From RBG-13-51-18 sp963739395 (lineage in GTDB: Bacteria; Chloroflexota; Dehalococcoidia; Dehalococcoidales; RBG-16-60-22): a stretch of 64,000 nt of DNA. The stretch lies in the NCBI GenBank assembly GCA_963739395.1, contig CAVUAE010000001.1, forward strand, positions 992,001-1,056,000, given 5' to 3'. This document shows, piece by piece, positions 42,340 through 50,925 of this stretch. The translations under genes and the position numbers were made by a program. Under the pieces are notes generated by a model. It had not been told where the DNA came from and searched no databases. It saw only the letters and a program-made list of their open reading frames with translations. The first letter of the stretch is position 1. The number at the start of each line of letters is the position of its first letter.

Positions 42340-43143
42340 ATGCCGCGTGAAGACGAAAAACAAATAAGATACAAAGAGCAGCGCAGCAAAGAAGCTATCG
42401 AAATGGCAATGCAGGCGCGCTGGCAGGAAGCTGTAGATATTAATAAGGAACTTGTTGGTAATTTCCCGGACGATGTTGATTCATACAATCGGCTGGGCAG
42501 GGCATATTTGGAGTTGGGGCAATACAAGCTCTCACGTGAAGCTTATGAGAAAACAGTACAGCTCGACCCGTATAACGCCATCGCCAATAGAAATATACGC
42601 CGCCTGAAAGATTTGAAGGATATGGGTAAAACCGAAGTCGAGACAGATAAGGTTGAACCTCAAAAATTCATCGAAGAAATCGGTAAAACTGGCGTCGTTA
42701 CACTTGAGGAACTGGCGCAGAAAGAAAAACGTGCCGGCACGGTCGCTGGTGATAAAGCCGTTTTGAAAGTAGAAGGCTCTTACCTGGTGGTGGAAAACAG
42801 TCGCGGTGACTATCTGGGCAAGGCGGAACCGAAACACGCCCCGCGGCTTATTCGACTGATGCTCGGCGGCAACAAGTATTCCGCCAACGTCGTCAAGTCC
42901 ACTGCCGATGGCATGACGATTATGGTCCGTGAGATATATCAAGACCCCTCACAAGTCGGCAGGCTTTCCTTCCCTCCGAAGGGATCGGCAGAATTTCGCG
43001 CCTACGGCAGCGATAAACTCACCAAAATCGAAGGCGAAGAAGAAGAGGAATCCGGCTATACTATTGTCGGCGGCGATGAAGTAGAAGTGCTGCCGGAAGA
43101 ACATGAAGAAGAGGAAGACGACACAGGCAACGAAGACGAATAA
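42340..43143 (+). CDS. TPR-repeat protein with acidic tail
   Basis: 267 residues. Two or three TPR helices pairs lie at about 15-85 (AMQARWQEAVDINKELV, DSYNRLGRAYLELGQYKLSREAYEKTV). A globular part of unknown fold follows at about 130-230. The last 45 residues are almost all Glu/Asp. It lies 15 bases before gyrA, so the two are probably co-transcribed. Function unknown. Confidence 0.8.
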   Translation: MPREDEKQIRYKEQRSKEAIEMAMQARWQEAVDINKELVGNFPDDVDSYNRLGRAYLELGQYKLSREAYEKTVQLDPYNAIANRNIRRLKDLKDMGKTEVETDKVEPQKFIEEIGKTGVVTLEELAQKEKRAGTVAGDKAVLKVEGSYLVVENSRGDYLGKAEPKHAPRLIRLMLGGNKYSANVVKSTADGMTIMVREIYQDPSQVGRLSFPPKGSAEFRAYGSDKLTKIEGEEEEESGYTIVGGDEVEVLPEEHEEEEDDTGNEDE

Positions 43144-43158
43144 AAGGTAGGTAATCTG

Positions 43159-45612
43159 ATGGTTTCAGGAACAATCAAACCTGTCATTATCGAAAATGAA
43201 ATGAAGAGCTCATACCTCGATTATGCGATGAGCGTTATCGTTTCGCGTGCCCTGCCGGATGTTCGCGATGGCTTGAAGCCGGTGCACCGCCGTATCCTCT
43301 ATGCTATGAATGATATGGGACTCCGCCCCAATAGTCCCCACCGCAAGAGCGCTCTTATCGTCGGTGAAGTGCTGGGTAAATACCATCCTCACAGCGACAC
43401 TTCGGTTTATGATGCCATGGTGCGTCTGGCGCAAGATTTTTCCATGCGCTACCCGCTCGTTGACGGCCAGGGCAACTTCGGCAGCATCGATGATGACCCC
43501 CCTGCCGCTATGCGCTATACAGAAGCCCGCCTGGCAAAAATCGCCGAAGAGATGCTGATTGACATCGAAAAAGAAACCGTCGACTTTATGCCGAACTACG
43601 ACGACCATCTACAGGAGCCGACTGTACTCCCAGCCCGTTTGCCCAACCTCCTCGTTAACGGCAGTTCCGGTATCGCCGTTGGTATGGCTACTAATATACC
43701 GCCCCATAATTTGGGCGAAGTTTGCGATGCTATCGCCTATTTAATCGATAATCCAAAAGCGACTATCGAAGAATTGAGTAAATTTGTTAAAGGTCCCGAT
43801 TTCCCCACAGCCGGTATTATCCATGGACGTGAAGGCATTCAGAATGCTTATGCTACTGGTCATGGTAAAATAATTGTCCAAGCCAGAGCGCACATTACAA
43901 GTGTCTCCGCTGGCGGCAAACGCCAGATTATCATTACCGAACTGCCTTACCAGACGAATAAGGCGGTGCTCATCGAATATATCGCCGAGCTGGTCAAGAA
44001 CAAAAAAATCGATGGCATCAGCGACCTGCGTGACGAATCCGACCGACAGGGAATGCGCATTGTCATTGAGCTCAAGAGAGAAAGCCAGCCCGAGTCGGTT
44101 CTTAACAATCTCTATAAGCATACCGCCATGAGATCTTCATTCTTCGTCAACATGCTGGCGCTGGTAGATGGGCAGCCTAAGGTAATCAGTCTCCAGGAAG
44201 CTCTTGAGAGTTATATTGAGTTCCGAAAAATCGTGATTACCCGGCGCACTAAATTCTTACTTAAACAAGCTAAAGCACGAGAACATATTTTACTTGGTTT
44301 GAAAATAGCCTTAGACCATATCGACGCGATTATAAAAACCATCAAAGAATCGGATACTGCTGAAAATGCGCGTAAAAATCTTATGGAAAGGTTTAAGCTT
44401 TCCCAGTTGCAGGCGCAGGCGATTCTCGATATGCAGTTGCGGCGCCTCGCCGGACTGGAGAGAAAGAAAATAGAAGATGAATTGGCCGAAGTTCTGAAGA
44501 ATATCTCTTACTACACAGACCTCCTGGCTAACCCCAAAAAGATTTTATTTCTCATTAAAGAAGATGTGACTGAACTTAAGACTAAATACGGCGATAAACG
44601 CCGCACCGAGATACTCGAGCAGGGTAAACTCGACTTCTCTGAAGAAGACCTTATCCCCCATGAAAGAGTTGTGGTTACCTTGAGTTCTCGGGGTTTTATC
44701 AAGCGGATACCAGCCCGACTTTACGCTCTGCAGCACCGCGGAGGCAAGGGCATTATCGGGCAGGTTACGCGTGAAGAAGACGCCGTAATGATACTCACGG
44801 TGGCAGATACCCACGATGACATGTTTTTCTTCACGGATAAGGGCAAGGTCTATTATCTTAAGTGCCATGAAATACCCGCTGGCGCCACCCGCACTTCAAA
44901 GGGACTGGCGATAATCAACCTGCTTTCTATCACTGAAGGCGAAAGAGTAACGGCGATGGTCGCCACCAACGGTTTGATGAAGGGCACCTTCATGGTGATG
45001 GCCACCAAGATGGGCGAAGTGAAAAAGACGCCGGTAGATAATTTCACTTCGGTGCGCAGCAGCGGCCTTATCGCTATGGATTTGGAGCCCGGCGATGAGC
45101 TTGTTTCCGTTGATCTGGCAACAGATAAAGACGATGTTCTCATGGTATCCCGCAAGGGCCAGTCGATTCGTTTTGATGTTAAGAGTCTCCGCGCCGCCTC
45201 CCGCATTTCCGGCGGCGTACGCGGTATGCGTCTGGCTAAAGGCGATTCTGTTATCAGCATGGACCGTATCGAGAAAAAAGGCTATGTCCTCGTGGTTACA
45301 GAAAGTGGCTACGGCAAAGTCACGCTCGTTGACGAATACCCACAGCAGCATCGCGGCGGCAGCGGCGTGCGCACTTTCAAAATCGTCGAAAAGACCGGCG
45401 ATGTTACCGCTTCCCGTGTGGTCAATTTAATGCAGCAGGTAATGCTTGTTTCCGCAGAAGGCATGATGACCCGCACGCCGGTTAAAGAAGATGACCCCCG
45501 CAAGGGCATCACCACGCAAGGCAGAAGCACCCAGGGCGTTAGGGTAATGACGCTGGAAGCGGGCGATCGCCTGGTGGCAATCACCACTTTTGAAGAAGAA
45601 GACGAAAAGTAA
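43159..45612 (+). CDS. gyrA: DNA gyrase subunit A
   Basis: 817 residues. It makes the double-strand break during negative supercoiling. Catalytic Tyr120 sits in AMRYTEARL. The GyrA box QHRGGKG begins at residue 525, which distinguishes it from ParC, and a beta-pinwheel C-terminal domain follows. In the quinolone-determining loop the usual HPHGDSAVYD reads HPHSDTSVYD (Ser79, Thr81, Ser82), while Asp85 is kept. gyrB is not in the window. Confidence 0.96.
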   Translation: MVSGTIKPVIIENEMKSSYLDYAMSVIVSRALPDVRDGLKPVHRRILYAMNDMGLRPNSPHRKSALIVGEVLGKYHPHSDTSVYDAMVRLAQDFSMRYPLVDGQGNFGSIDDDPPAAMRYTEARLAKIAEEMLIDIEKETVDFMPNYDDHLQEPTVLPARLPNLLVNGSSGIAVGMATNIPPHNLGEVCDAIAYLIDNPKATIEELSKFVKGPDFPTAGIIHGREGIQNAYATGHGKIIVQARAHITSVSAGGKRQIIITELPYQTNKAVLIEYIAELVKNKKIDGISDLRDESDRQGMRIVIELKRESQPESVLNNLYKHTAMRSSFFVNMLALVDGQPKVISLQEALESYIEFRKIVITRRTKFLLKQAKAREHILLGLKIALDHIDAIIKTIKESDTAENARKNLMERFKLSQLQAQAILDMQLRRLAGLERKKIEDELAEVLKNISYYTDLLANPKKILFLIKEDVTELKTKYGDKRRTEILEQGKLDFSEEDLIPHERVVVTLSSRGFIKRIPARLYALQHRGGKGIIGQVTREEDAVMILTVADTHDDMFFFTDKGKVYYLKCHEIPAGATRTSKGLAIINLLSITEGERVTAMVATNGLMKGTFMVMATKMGEVKKTPVDNFTSVRSSGLIAMDLEPGDELVSVDLATDKDDVLMVSRKGQSIRFDVKSLRAASRISGGVRGMRLAKGDSVISMDRIEKKGYVLVVTESGYGKVTLVDEYPQQHRGGSGVRTFKIVEKTGDVTASRVVNLMQQVMLVSAEGMMTRTPVKEDDPRKGITTQGRSTQGVRVMTLEAGDRLVAITTFEEEDEK

Positions 45613-45615
45613 AAG

Positions 45616-46131
45616 TTAAGCCCTAGCCTTTTTTCCTCGGCAAACCTCGGTTTTTTCCAGCCCGCAGGCATTGCAGGCGCTTATTCGGCAATCAGGCGTT
45701 TCTTCACAACTCTTCGCTCGCTGGTATTCTCTCTTTAGAAATTCTACAGTTACCCCCGCATCGATGTGCGACCAGGGGAGTATTTCGTCCAATGAACGCT
45801 CGCGGCTGGCATAAAATCCCGGCTCGATGTTGCTGTCTTTAAAAGATTGGAACCATTTTGCGTGGTCGTAAAGCTCGCTCCAGGCGTCGAAGCGGCAGCC
45901 AAGCTCCCAGGCGCGTTTGATGACTTTACCAACTCGCCTATCTCCCCGCGACAACACCGCCTCCAGTAAACTCACATTGGGGTCATTCCATGAAAGCCGT
46001 ATTCCTTTCTGCTGGAGTCCCTTTTGTAAAAGCTCCTGTTTGATTTTAAGAGACGCTTCATCCTCCTGTTTGCTCCACTGGAAAGGTGTGTGGGGCTTGG
46101 GGACGAAGGTGGATACACTAATTCTTATCAT
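45616..46131 (-). CDS. C-terminal part of a B12-binding radical SAM protein (split gene)
   Basis: 171 residues that continue the upstream frame: ISVSTFVPKPHTPFQW is the segment that normally follows the radical SAM core in the TIGR03960 family, and a Cys-rich end follows (CRISACNACGLEK). It overlaps the upstream stop by 4 bases (ATGA). Restoring one base near 46132-46140 would join the two frames into one protein of about 620 residues. It could be a frameshift mutation, a sequencing error or a coupled split. Confidence 0.75.
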   Translation of the reverse strand: MIRISVSTFVPKPHTPFQWSKQEDEASLKIKQELLQKGLQQKGIRLSWNDPNVSLLEAVLSRGDRRVGKVIKRAWELGCRFDAWSELYDHAKWFQSFKDSNIEPGFYASRERSLDEILPWSHIDAGVTVEFLKREYQRAKSCEETPDCRISACNACGLEKTEVCRGKKARA

Positions 46132-47483
46132 CGGTTTCCTGCCGCTAGCTTTTTGCCCTGGTCGCGTACCTTTTCCACTAAAGTGATGATGCCCGCTACG
46201 TCTTCCAGAGTTTCTGTGGGCAGACCGACCATGAAGTAAAGTTTAAAGCTCGTCCAACCCCGTTCGAAGGCTTTACCCGCCGTTTGCAGCAGGCCTTCAT
46301 CGCTGATGTTTTTATTAATCGCACGCCGCAGCCTTTCACTACCGGCTTCGGGCGCAAAAGTTAAACCCGTCCGACTCCGCGTCGGTAGCGATGCCACCAG
46401 TTTCACGGAAAAATCATCGAGTCTTAAGCTGGGCAGTGATAGGGTAAGCTTTGGATAGCGTTGTGTTAGTTTTGCTACTAATTTATCAATGCCGGAGAAA
46501 TCGCTAGTGTTTAGCGATACCAGTGATATTTCGTCGTAGCCGCAGTTGTTGATAATATCGCCCGCCGCCTGGATTATTTCTTCGTGGGGACGCTCCCGTA
46601 AAGGACGGTAAATCATGCCCGCCTGACAGAAACGACAGCCGCGACTACACCCGCGCTGTACCTCGATGGCGCCACGGTCGTGTGTTACCTCGACAAAGGG
46701 AACGACCGGCTTGACGGGGGGTGGAGGTAATTTGGTGACTAGGCAACGCTTTATCTTGGGTTTGGCTTCCGATACATTGGGCGTAAAGCTTTTGATGAAA
46801 CCGTCTTTATCGTACTTAACGTCATACAGACTGGGTACATAGACGCCTTCAACTTTAGCTAGATGACGCAGGAGTTCTTTTTTGCCCCGCCCCGCTCGTG
46901 GTGAGCCTGCTTGCCCTACGGAACTTGAGTTTAGCAGGGTCGAACCATTTTCCCCCCGCCAAACTTCGAGGAATTCTAATATCACTTCTTCGCCATCGCC
47001 GACGACAAAAGCGTCGATAAAGTCCGCCATCGGCTCCGGATTAAGCGTGCAGCTCCCGCCGGCGATGATTAGCGGGTAAACATCGTCCCTTTCTGCGGCT
47101 AAAATTGGTATTCCTGCCAGGTCCAGTATATTCAGGACGTTGGTGTAGCCAAGTTCATAACCGAGTGAAAAACCTATGATATTAAAGTCCTTAAGCGGTC
47201 GCTGGTTTTCCAAACTAAAAAGCGGGATTTTGTTCTCCCGCAGCGCCGCTTCCATATCTACCCACGGCGCGTAAACCCGCTCGGCTAAAACGTCCGCTTC
47301 CTTATTGAGGATGTCGTAGAGAATGGGGATTGCCATGTTGGACATGCCGATTTCATAACTATCCGGGTAAGCCAGCGCAATCTTGATGGGAATGGTATCC
47401 CAATCTTTAATGACGCTGTTCCACTCGCCGCCGGTATAGCGCGCCGGACGTATTATCTTATGCAGGATTTCGTTATTGAGCAC
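46128..47483 (-). CDS. B12-binding radical SAM protein, N-terminal part
   Basis: About 451 residues from GTG 47483. A cobalamin-binding-like N domain (VKIALAYPDSYEIGMSNM-type start, IIAGGSCTLNPEP) is followed by the radical SAM motif CSRGCRFC near residue 285. Usual TIGR03960 proteins are about 620 aa, and the rest is in the next frame. TTGCTA-18-TATAAT ends 6 bases before this GTG, which suggests a leaderless start. A longer TTG start at 47528 lies in a repeat. A repeat-derived insert (VGQAGSPRAGRGK) interrupts residues about 190-205. Confidence 0.82.
   Translation of the reverse strand: MLNNEILHKIIRPARYTGGEWNSVIKDWDTIPIKIALAYPDSYEIGMSNMAIPILYDILNKEADVLAERVYAPWVDMEAALRENKIPLFSLENQRPLKDFNIIGFSLGYELGYTNVLNILDLAGIPILAAERDDVYPLIIAGGSCTLNPEPMADFIDAFVVGDGEEVILEFLEVWRGENGSTLLNSSSVGQAGSPRAGRGKKELLRHLAKVEGVYVPSLYDVKYDKDGFIKSFTPNVSEAKPKIKRCLVTKLPPPPVKPVVPFVEVTHDRGAIEVQRGCSRGCRFCQAGMIYRPLRERPHEEIIQAAGDIINNCGYDEISLVSLNTSDFSGIDKLVAKLTQRYPKLTLSLPSLRLDDFSVKLVASLPTRSRTGLTFAPEAGSERLRRAINKNISDEGLLQTAGKAFERGWTSFKLYFMVGLPTETLEDVAGIITLVEKVRDQGKKLAAGNR
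46884..46935. repeat. Dispersed repeat inserted in the radical SAM gene
   Basis: CCCCGCTCGTGGTGAGCCTG and following bases match the GCTCGTGGTGAGCTTGTCGAACC repeat seen at 48772-48792. It adds an in-frame stretch rich in Gly, Ser and Arg. Confidence 0.5.
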
Positions 47484-47530
47484 GTTAGAATTATAGGGGT
47501 TAAGGAGAGGCGGTAGCAAATGATCCAATT

Positions 47531-47666
47531 GTCATTGCGAGGCCGAAGGCCGTGGCAATCTCTAACATCTGCTTAAATATGACATTGGGATTGCCACGCT
47601 ACGCTCGCAATGACAAATACCAACTGTAGAGACGAGGCATAGCACCTGCGTAATTGCGCAAATACT
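47531..47666. repeat. Family B pair plus family C repeat
   Basis: GTCATTGCGAGGCCGAAGGC...TGGCAATC and GGGATTGCCACG...GCTCGCAATGAC are facing arms of one inverted repeat (47531-47614). TGCGTAATTGCGCAAATACTC follows at 47647-47666. Confidence 0.75.
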
Positions 47667-47674
47667 CTTTACAG

Positions 47675-48724
47675 TTACTGCCCCGCCTGTTTTAATACAC
47701 GCATCGCCCTCAAAGTTACCCACTTGTTGGGTGTACCTGGTTCTCCATATTTCACCCACATGCGATTATCACGGAAAGGATAATCGTCGAGCCATTTTCC
47801 ATCCCCACCCTGTTTTTTTCTTATTAAATCCAGTGTTTTTACCAGACGGGGGTCATTTCCATATCCCAGTGCGGTTAATGTTTCCGCTATCTGCAATATC
47901 TCTGTCCCAAAGGCGGGAAAACCGAACCGCCACCACATAGGGTCAGGTGTGCCTTTCCGGTGACCGGGGAAACCAGCGATTGAGGGTTCCGTACTCAAGA
48001 AAAAATCTACTCCTGCATTGATTGCCCGCTTAATCAAGTCGGTCCTGCATTCCGCTGGCAGACGGGAAAAAGCAGTCAACACAAGCAAACCTGCAAAGCC
48101 ACAGGCTAAACCTTCATTCGTACGGCAGCCAAATAACGGATTGGATATAAAATTAACAATGCGGAATAGGCCGGGAACGTCCTCTTCCGGGGCAAGGCCG
48201 TCATTGTTGATTTTACGTGGCAGGTTATCGCCGGTTACTCTCCGCGCCATCCATTCATAGGCCGTATCCAGACGACTGTCCTTACAGCCTAAATCCATAA
48301 GCGATGCCAGCATTCTACCCTGCAGGCAGAGGCCTATAGCGGTAACTTTTCCTTTGGGGGTAAACTGTCCTCCTTTAACTAGGGCATTGTCCAGATAATA
48401 TGAACAGGCGATTTTAATACGTTTATCTTCTTCAATAAAACCGCCAAGTTGCGCCAATGACATAATTGACCATACAATGCTCTTACACTTAGGGAGGTAA
48501 CCGGGGCCGGGTTTTACCCAATAACCTTCTGGATTCATATTATCCAGTATCACCGCAATTGGACCCTCGCGGTGGGCTTTACGCCGGGCGGCTTTTACAT
48601 CTTTATCATCGGCGTCGACTATATCACGTAAAGCCAGGTATCTTACCCCGGGGTCAGCCTCCTCCAGCAGCCAGTCGGTAGGGTCGGCTTTTAATAGCTT
48701 TTTCCAATCCTGACTTTTTACCAT
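47675..48724 (-). CDS. Alpha/alpha-toroid (prenyltransferase/squalene-cyclase repeat-like) protein
   Basis: 349 residues with helical repeats (GYWVKPGPGYLPKCKSIVWSI, KKQGGDGKWL, TPNKWVTLRAMRVLKQAG) like the terpenoid cyclase/prenyltransferase toroid. The catalytic D-x-D-D of squalene cyclases is not visible, so enzyme activity is uncertain. It lies 13 bases downstream of the arylsulfotransferase-like gene on the same strand. Confidence 0.75.
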   Translation of the reverse strand: MVKSQDWKKLLKADPTDWLLEEADPGVRYLALRDIVDADDKDVKAARRKAHREGPIAVILDNMNPEGYWVKPGPGYLPKCKSIVWSIMSLAQLGGFIEEDKRIKIACSYYLDNALVKGGQFTPKGKVTAIGLCLQGRMLASLMDLGCKDSRLDTAYEWMARRVTGDNLPRKINNDGLAPEEDVPGLFRIVNFISNPLFGCRTNEGLACGFAGLLVLTAFSRLPAECRTDLIKRAINAGVDFFLSTEPSIAGFPGHRKGTPDPMWWRFGFPAFGTEILQIAETLTALGYGNDPRLVKTLDLIRKKQGGDGKWLDDYPFRDNRMWVKYGEPGTPNKWVTLRAMRVLKQAGQ

Positions 48725-48737
48725 ATAATCCTTCCCG

Positions 48738-50126
48738 CTAAAGTTTTATTCTCGTCACTCTCTCCCGCTCGTGGTGAGCTTGTCGAACCATCGGCGAACC
48801 CGGCACTCTGAACTTATTATTATCGATGCGCGGTATAGCTATTTCTTTGGGTTTTTCCACTGGCGCCCACATATAAGGCACACGATAGGCGCGGTAAATA
48901 AGATTAAACTTCATTTTCCGGTGTTGGTAGGGGCTGATGTATTCCCAAACGATTTCCTGTTCCGGCGTGACTTCAATAATACGTCCGATGTTGCCTTCCG
49001 TAATCAACGTATTACCGTTGGGGAGGCGTTGGACAGAGCTAACTAAGGAGCTGTAGAGTCGGCTTAAGCCGGGTCCAGGCGTCGGATATTGCCACTTAAT
49101 CTCAAGGGTTATCGGATCGAACTCCAGCACGCGGGAGAAGTCTCGTTTGGCATTATCGACGCCTTCAGGCGCACCGGGATTGGGCGCGCCAAAACCAGCC
49201 GCCCCGCCGTTATCAAAAAGGAGGACATTCCCCTCCCCCGGCAAGCCCCTCGGAATCATATGCGCGTGGTGCTGCCCGATGATTTGGCCTATTTTGCGGA
49301 GGGCTTCGGTGGCGGTGAAATAAGGTCCCAGCTGCCAGACTAACTTGCCCGTTTTTCTATCGATAATGGCGGTGATATTCGTTTGGCGTCCGTCCCAGAT
49401 GATATTATCCGGATGAAAACGTTTATCGCCTTTATCATAAAATTTATTGGGACCAAGCCAGGAAATAGAATTTATGTGCATCCAGTCGCCGACATTGCCG
49501 GTCATTGGCTTAACGCCTGGGTTGCGCTTTAAGGTCTTTTTCGCTGTTGCATCGAATCCCATTTCATTAAAGTGTTCACTGCAAATCCACTCCCAGGTAA
49601 TTTTCCCATTCCCATCCACCTCGATAATCGTGTCGTCTAACAGAGGTTTATCGCTTATTTTAGAGTTAGTGACGTTTTTATGGCATAAAATTAACGTTTT
49701 ACCGCCACCAACCTTAGCCTCTATTTTGGGAATATAATAGCCGACTGAATTGCCTTCCCGCTGATAGTCATGGTGCTGGCGCGCCATCCAGCGTGGTTTT
49801 TGTCGCGGGTCTTTAATAAGCTCGTACTTATCAAACTTCCAGACAATTTTCCCTTTCCAGTCCACTTCCACCAGGTCGACCATATCCTGAAACCCATATT
49901 TAGGGTTACGTACGCCTGTGCCGCCCATGATATGCCCGCCGGGTAGCATCTTATTCGGGAAACCGTCCAAACCCTGCCAGCGGTTGACTACGTTGCCGTT
50001 CATATCTATCAGCATTGCGCCACGGCTATTATTATGGTGTAACTCTGACCCGAACAGAGTATAGCCATTCCAGCATTTATCAGGGTAATAAATAGTCGTG
50101 CCTGTTGGATATATGCTTGGCGGCAT
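48738..50126 (-). CDS. Arylsulfotransferase (ASST)-like beta-propeller protein
   Basis: 462 residues. Repeated blades of the type GNVVNRWQG, GKIVWKFDKYE, GKITWEWI, GKLVWQLGPYF and EIKWQYPTPGPGLSRLYSS match the ASST (aryl-sulfate sulfotransferase) beta-propeller, with candidate catalytic histidines in QHHAHMIPRG. No signal peptide is seen. The final residues MVRQAHHERERVTRIKL come from a dispersed repeat that replaced the native C terminus. It is divergent from a sulfatase-like gene. Confidence 0.82.
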   Translation of the reverse strand: MPPSIYPTGTTIYYPDKCWNGYTLFGSELHHNNSRGAMLIDMNGNVVNRWQGLDGFPNKMLPGGHIMGGTGVRNPKYGFQDMVDLVEVDWKGKIVWKFDKYELIKDPRQKPRWMARQHHDYQREGNSVGYYIPKIEAKVGGGKTLILCHKNVTNSKISDKPLLDDTIIEVDGNGKITWEWICSEHFNEMGFDATAKKTLKRNPGVKPMTGNVGDWMHINSISWLGPNKFYDKGDKRFHPDNIIWDGRQTNITAIIDRKTGKLVWQLGPYFTATEALRKIGQIIGQHHAHMIPRGLPGEGNVLLFDNGGAAGFGAPNPGAPEGVDNAKRDFSRVLEFDPITLEIKWQYPTPGPGLSRLYSSLVSSVQRLPNGNTLITEGNIGRIIEVTPEQEIVWEYISPYQHRKMKFNLIYRAYRVPYMWAPVEKPKEIAIPRIDNNKFRVPGSPMVRQAHHERERVTRIKL

Positions 50127-50250
50127 TTTCCTTACTCCTTTAGAGTAAATTGTACCCTCATATTAGCTTAGTCGCCGTATAATTTCTACTTTTTTACTTA
50201 ATGTTGTATGATGATACACAGCGTATTTTTAAAATAATAAGGAGAGAAAA

Positions 50251-50925
50251 ATGAACGTTATCTGGGTTATCTCTGATACTTTGCGGCGCGACCACGTCGG
50301 CGCCTACGGCAATAAGAAAATAATTACTCCTTCCATCGATGCCTTTGCCGCCAAGTCGGTGCGCTTCGACCGCCATTATATCGCCGGTTTTCCCACCATG
50401 CCCACCCGCGCCGATTACCTCACCGGCCGCTGGACGATGTCCTACATGCAGTGGGAGCCATTATTCAAGGACGAAGTACTGCTGCCCCAGCTGCTTTCGG
50501 ATAAGGGTATCCATACCGCCGCCGTAGTCGATACGCCGTTCTATATTCGCAACGGCATGAACTACGACGTAGGCTTCCGCCATTTTACGGAAATACCCGG
50601 CCAGATAAACCAGCAGTGGATAGTTGACCCGGACACCAAGAAGGGGAGTGTCCTCCACAGTATTTACGGCGGCGACGTGAAAGCCGACTGGCGCTACGAG
50701 GCTGATTACATCTCGCCGCAGACCTTCCAGAAAGCCGCTGAACTGGCTGGAACGCCACTACAAAGAGGACTTCTTTCTATACGTGGATACCTGGGACCCA
50801 CACGAGCCCTGGGAACCGCCGCAGCACTACCGCGATATGTACTGGCCCGGCCACGACGGCAAACAGGCGATGCCGGTCTATGGCTACTGGCCGAAGATTC
50901 CCGGCATTACCCAGGAACTGGTTGA
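50251..50925 (+). CDS. Sulfatase/alkaline-phosphatase-superfamily protein, N-terminal part (frameshifted)
   Basis: The real coding part ends near 50742 (164 residues), after which the frame is out of register. VISDTLRRDHVG supplies the first metal Asp. The active-site signature C/S-x-P-x-R-x4-T-G appears as T-M-P-T-R-A-D-Y-L-T-G (residues 50-60), so the residue normally changed to formylglycine is Thr. An extra C at 50743 breaks the frame. AAGGAGAG precedes the ATG. Confidence 0.78.
   Translation: MNVIWVISDTLRRDHVGAYGNKKIITPSIDAFAAKSVRFDRHYIAGFPTMPTRADYLTGRWTMSYMQWEPLFKDEVLLPQLLSDKGIHTAAVVDTPFYIRNGMNYDVGFRHFTEIPGQINQQWIVDPDTKKGSVLHSIYGGDVKADWRYEADYISPQTFQKAAELAGTPLQRGLLSIRGYLGPTRALGTAAALPRYVLARPRRQTGDAGLWLLAEDSRHYPGTG

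Noticed and set aside
50194..50376. 60-codon minus-strand frame at the sulfatase promoter
   Set aside because: It overlaps the 5' end of the sulfatase-like gene in antisense and has no coding signature.
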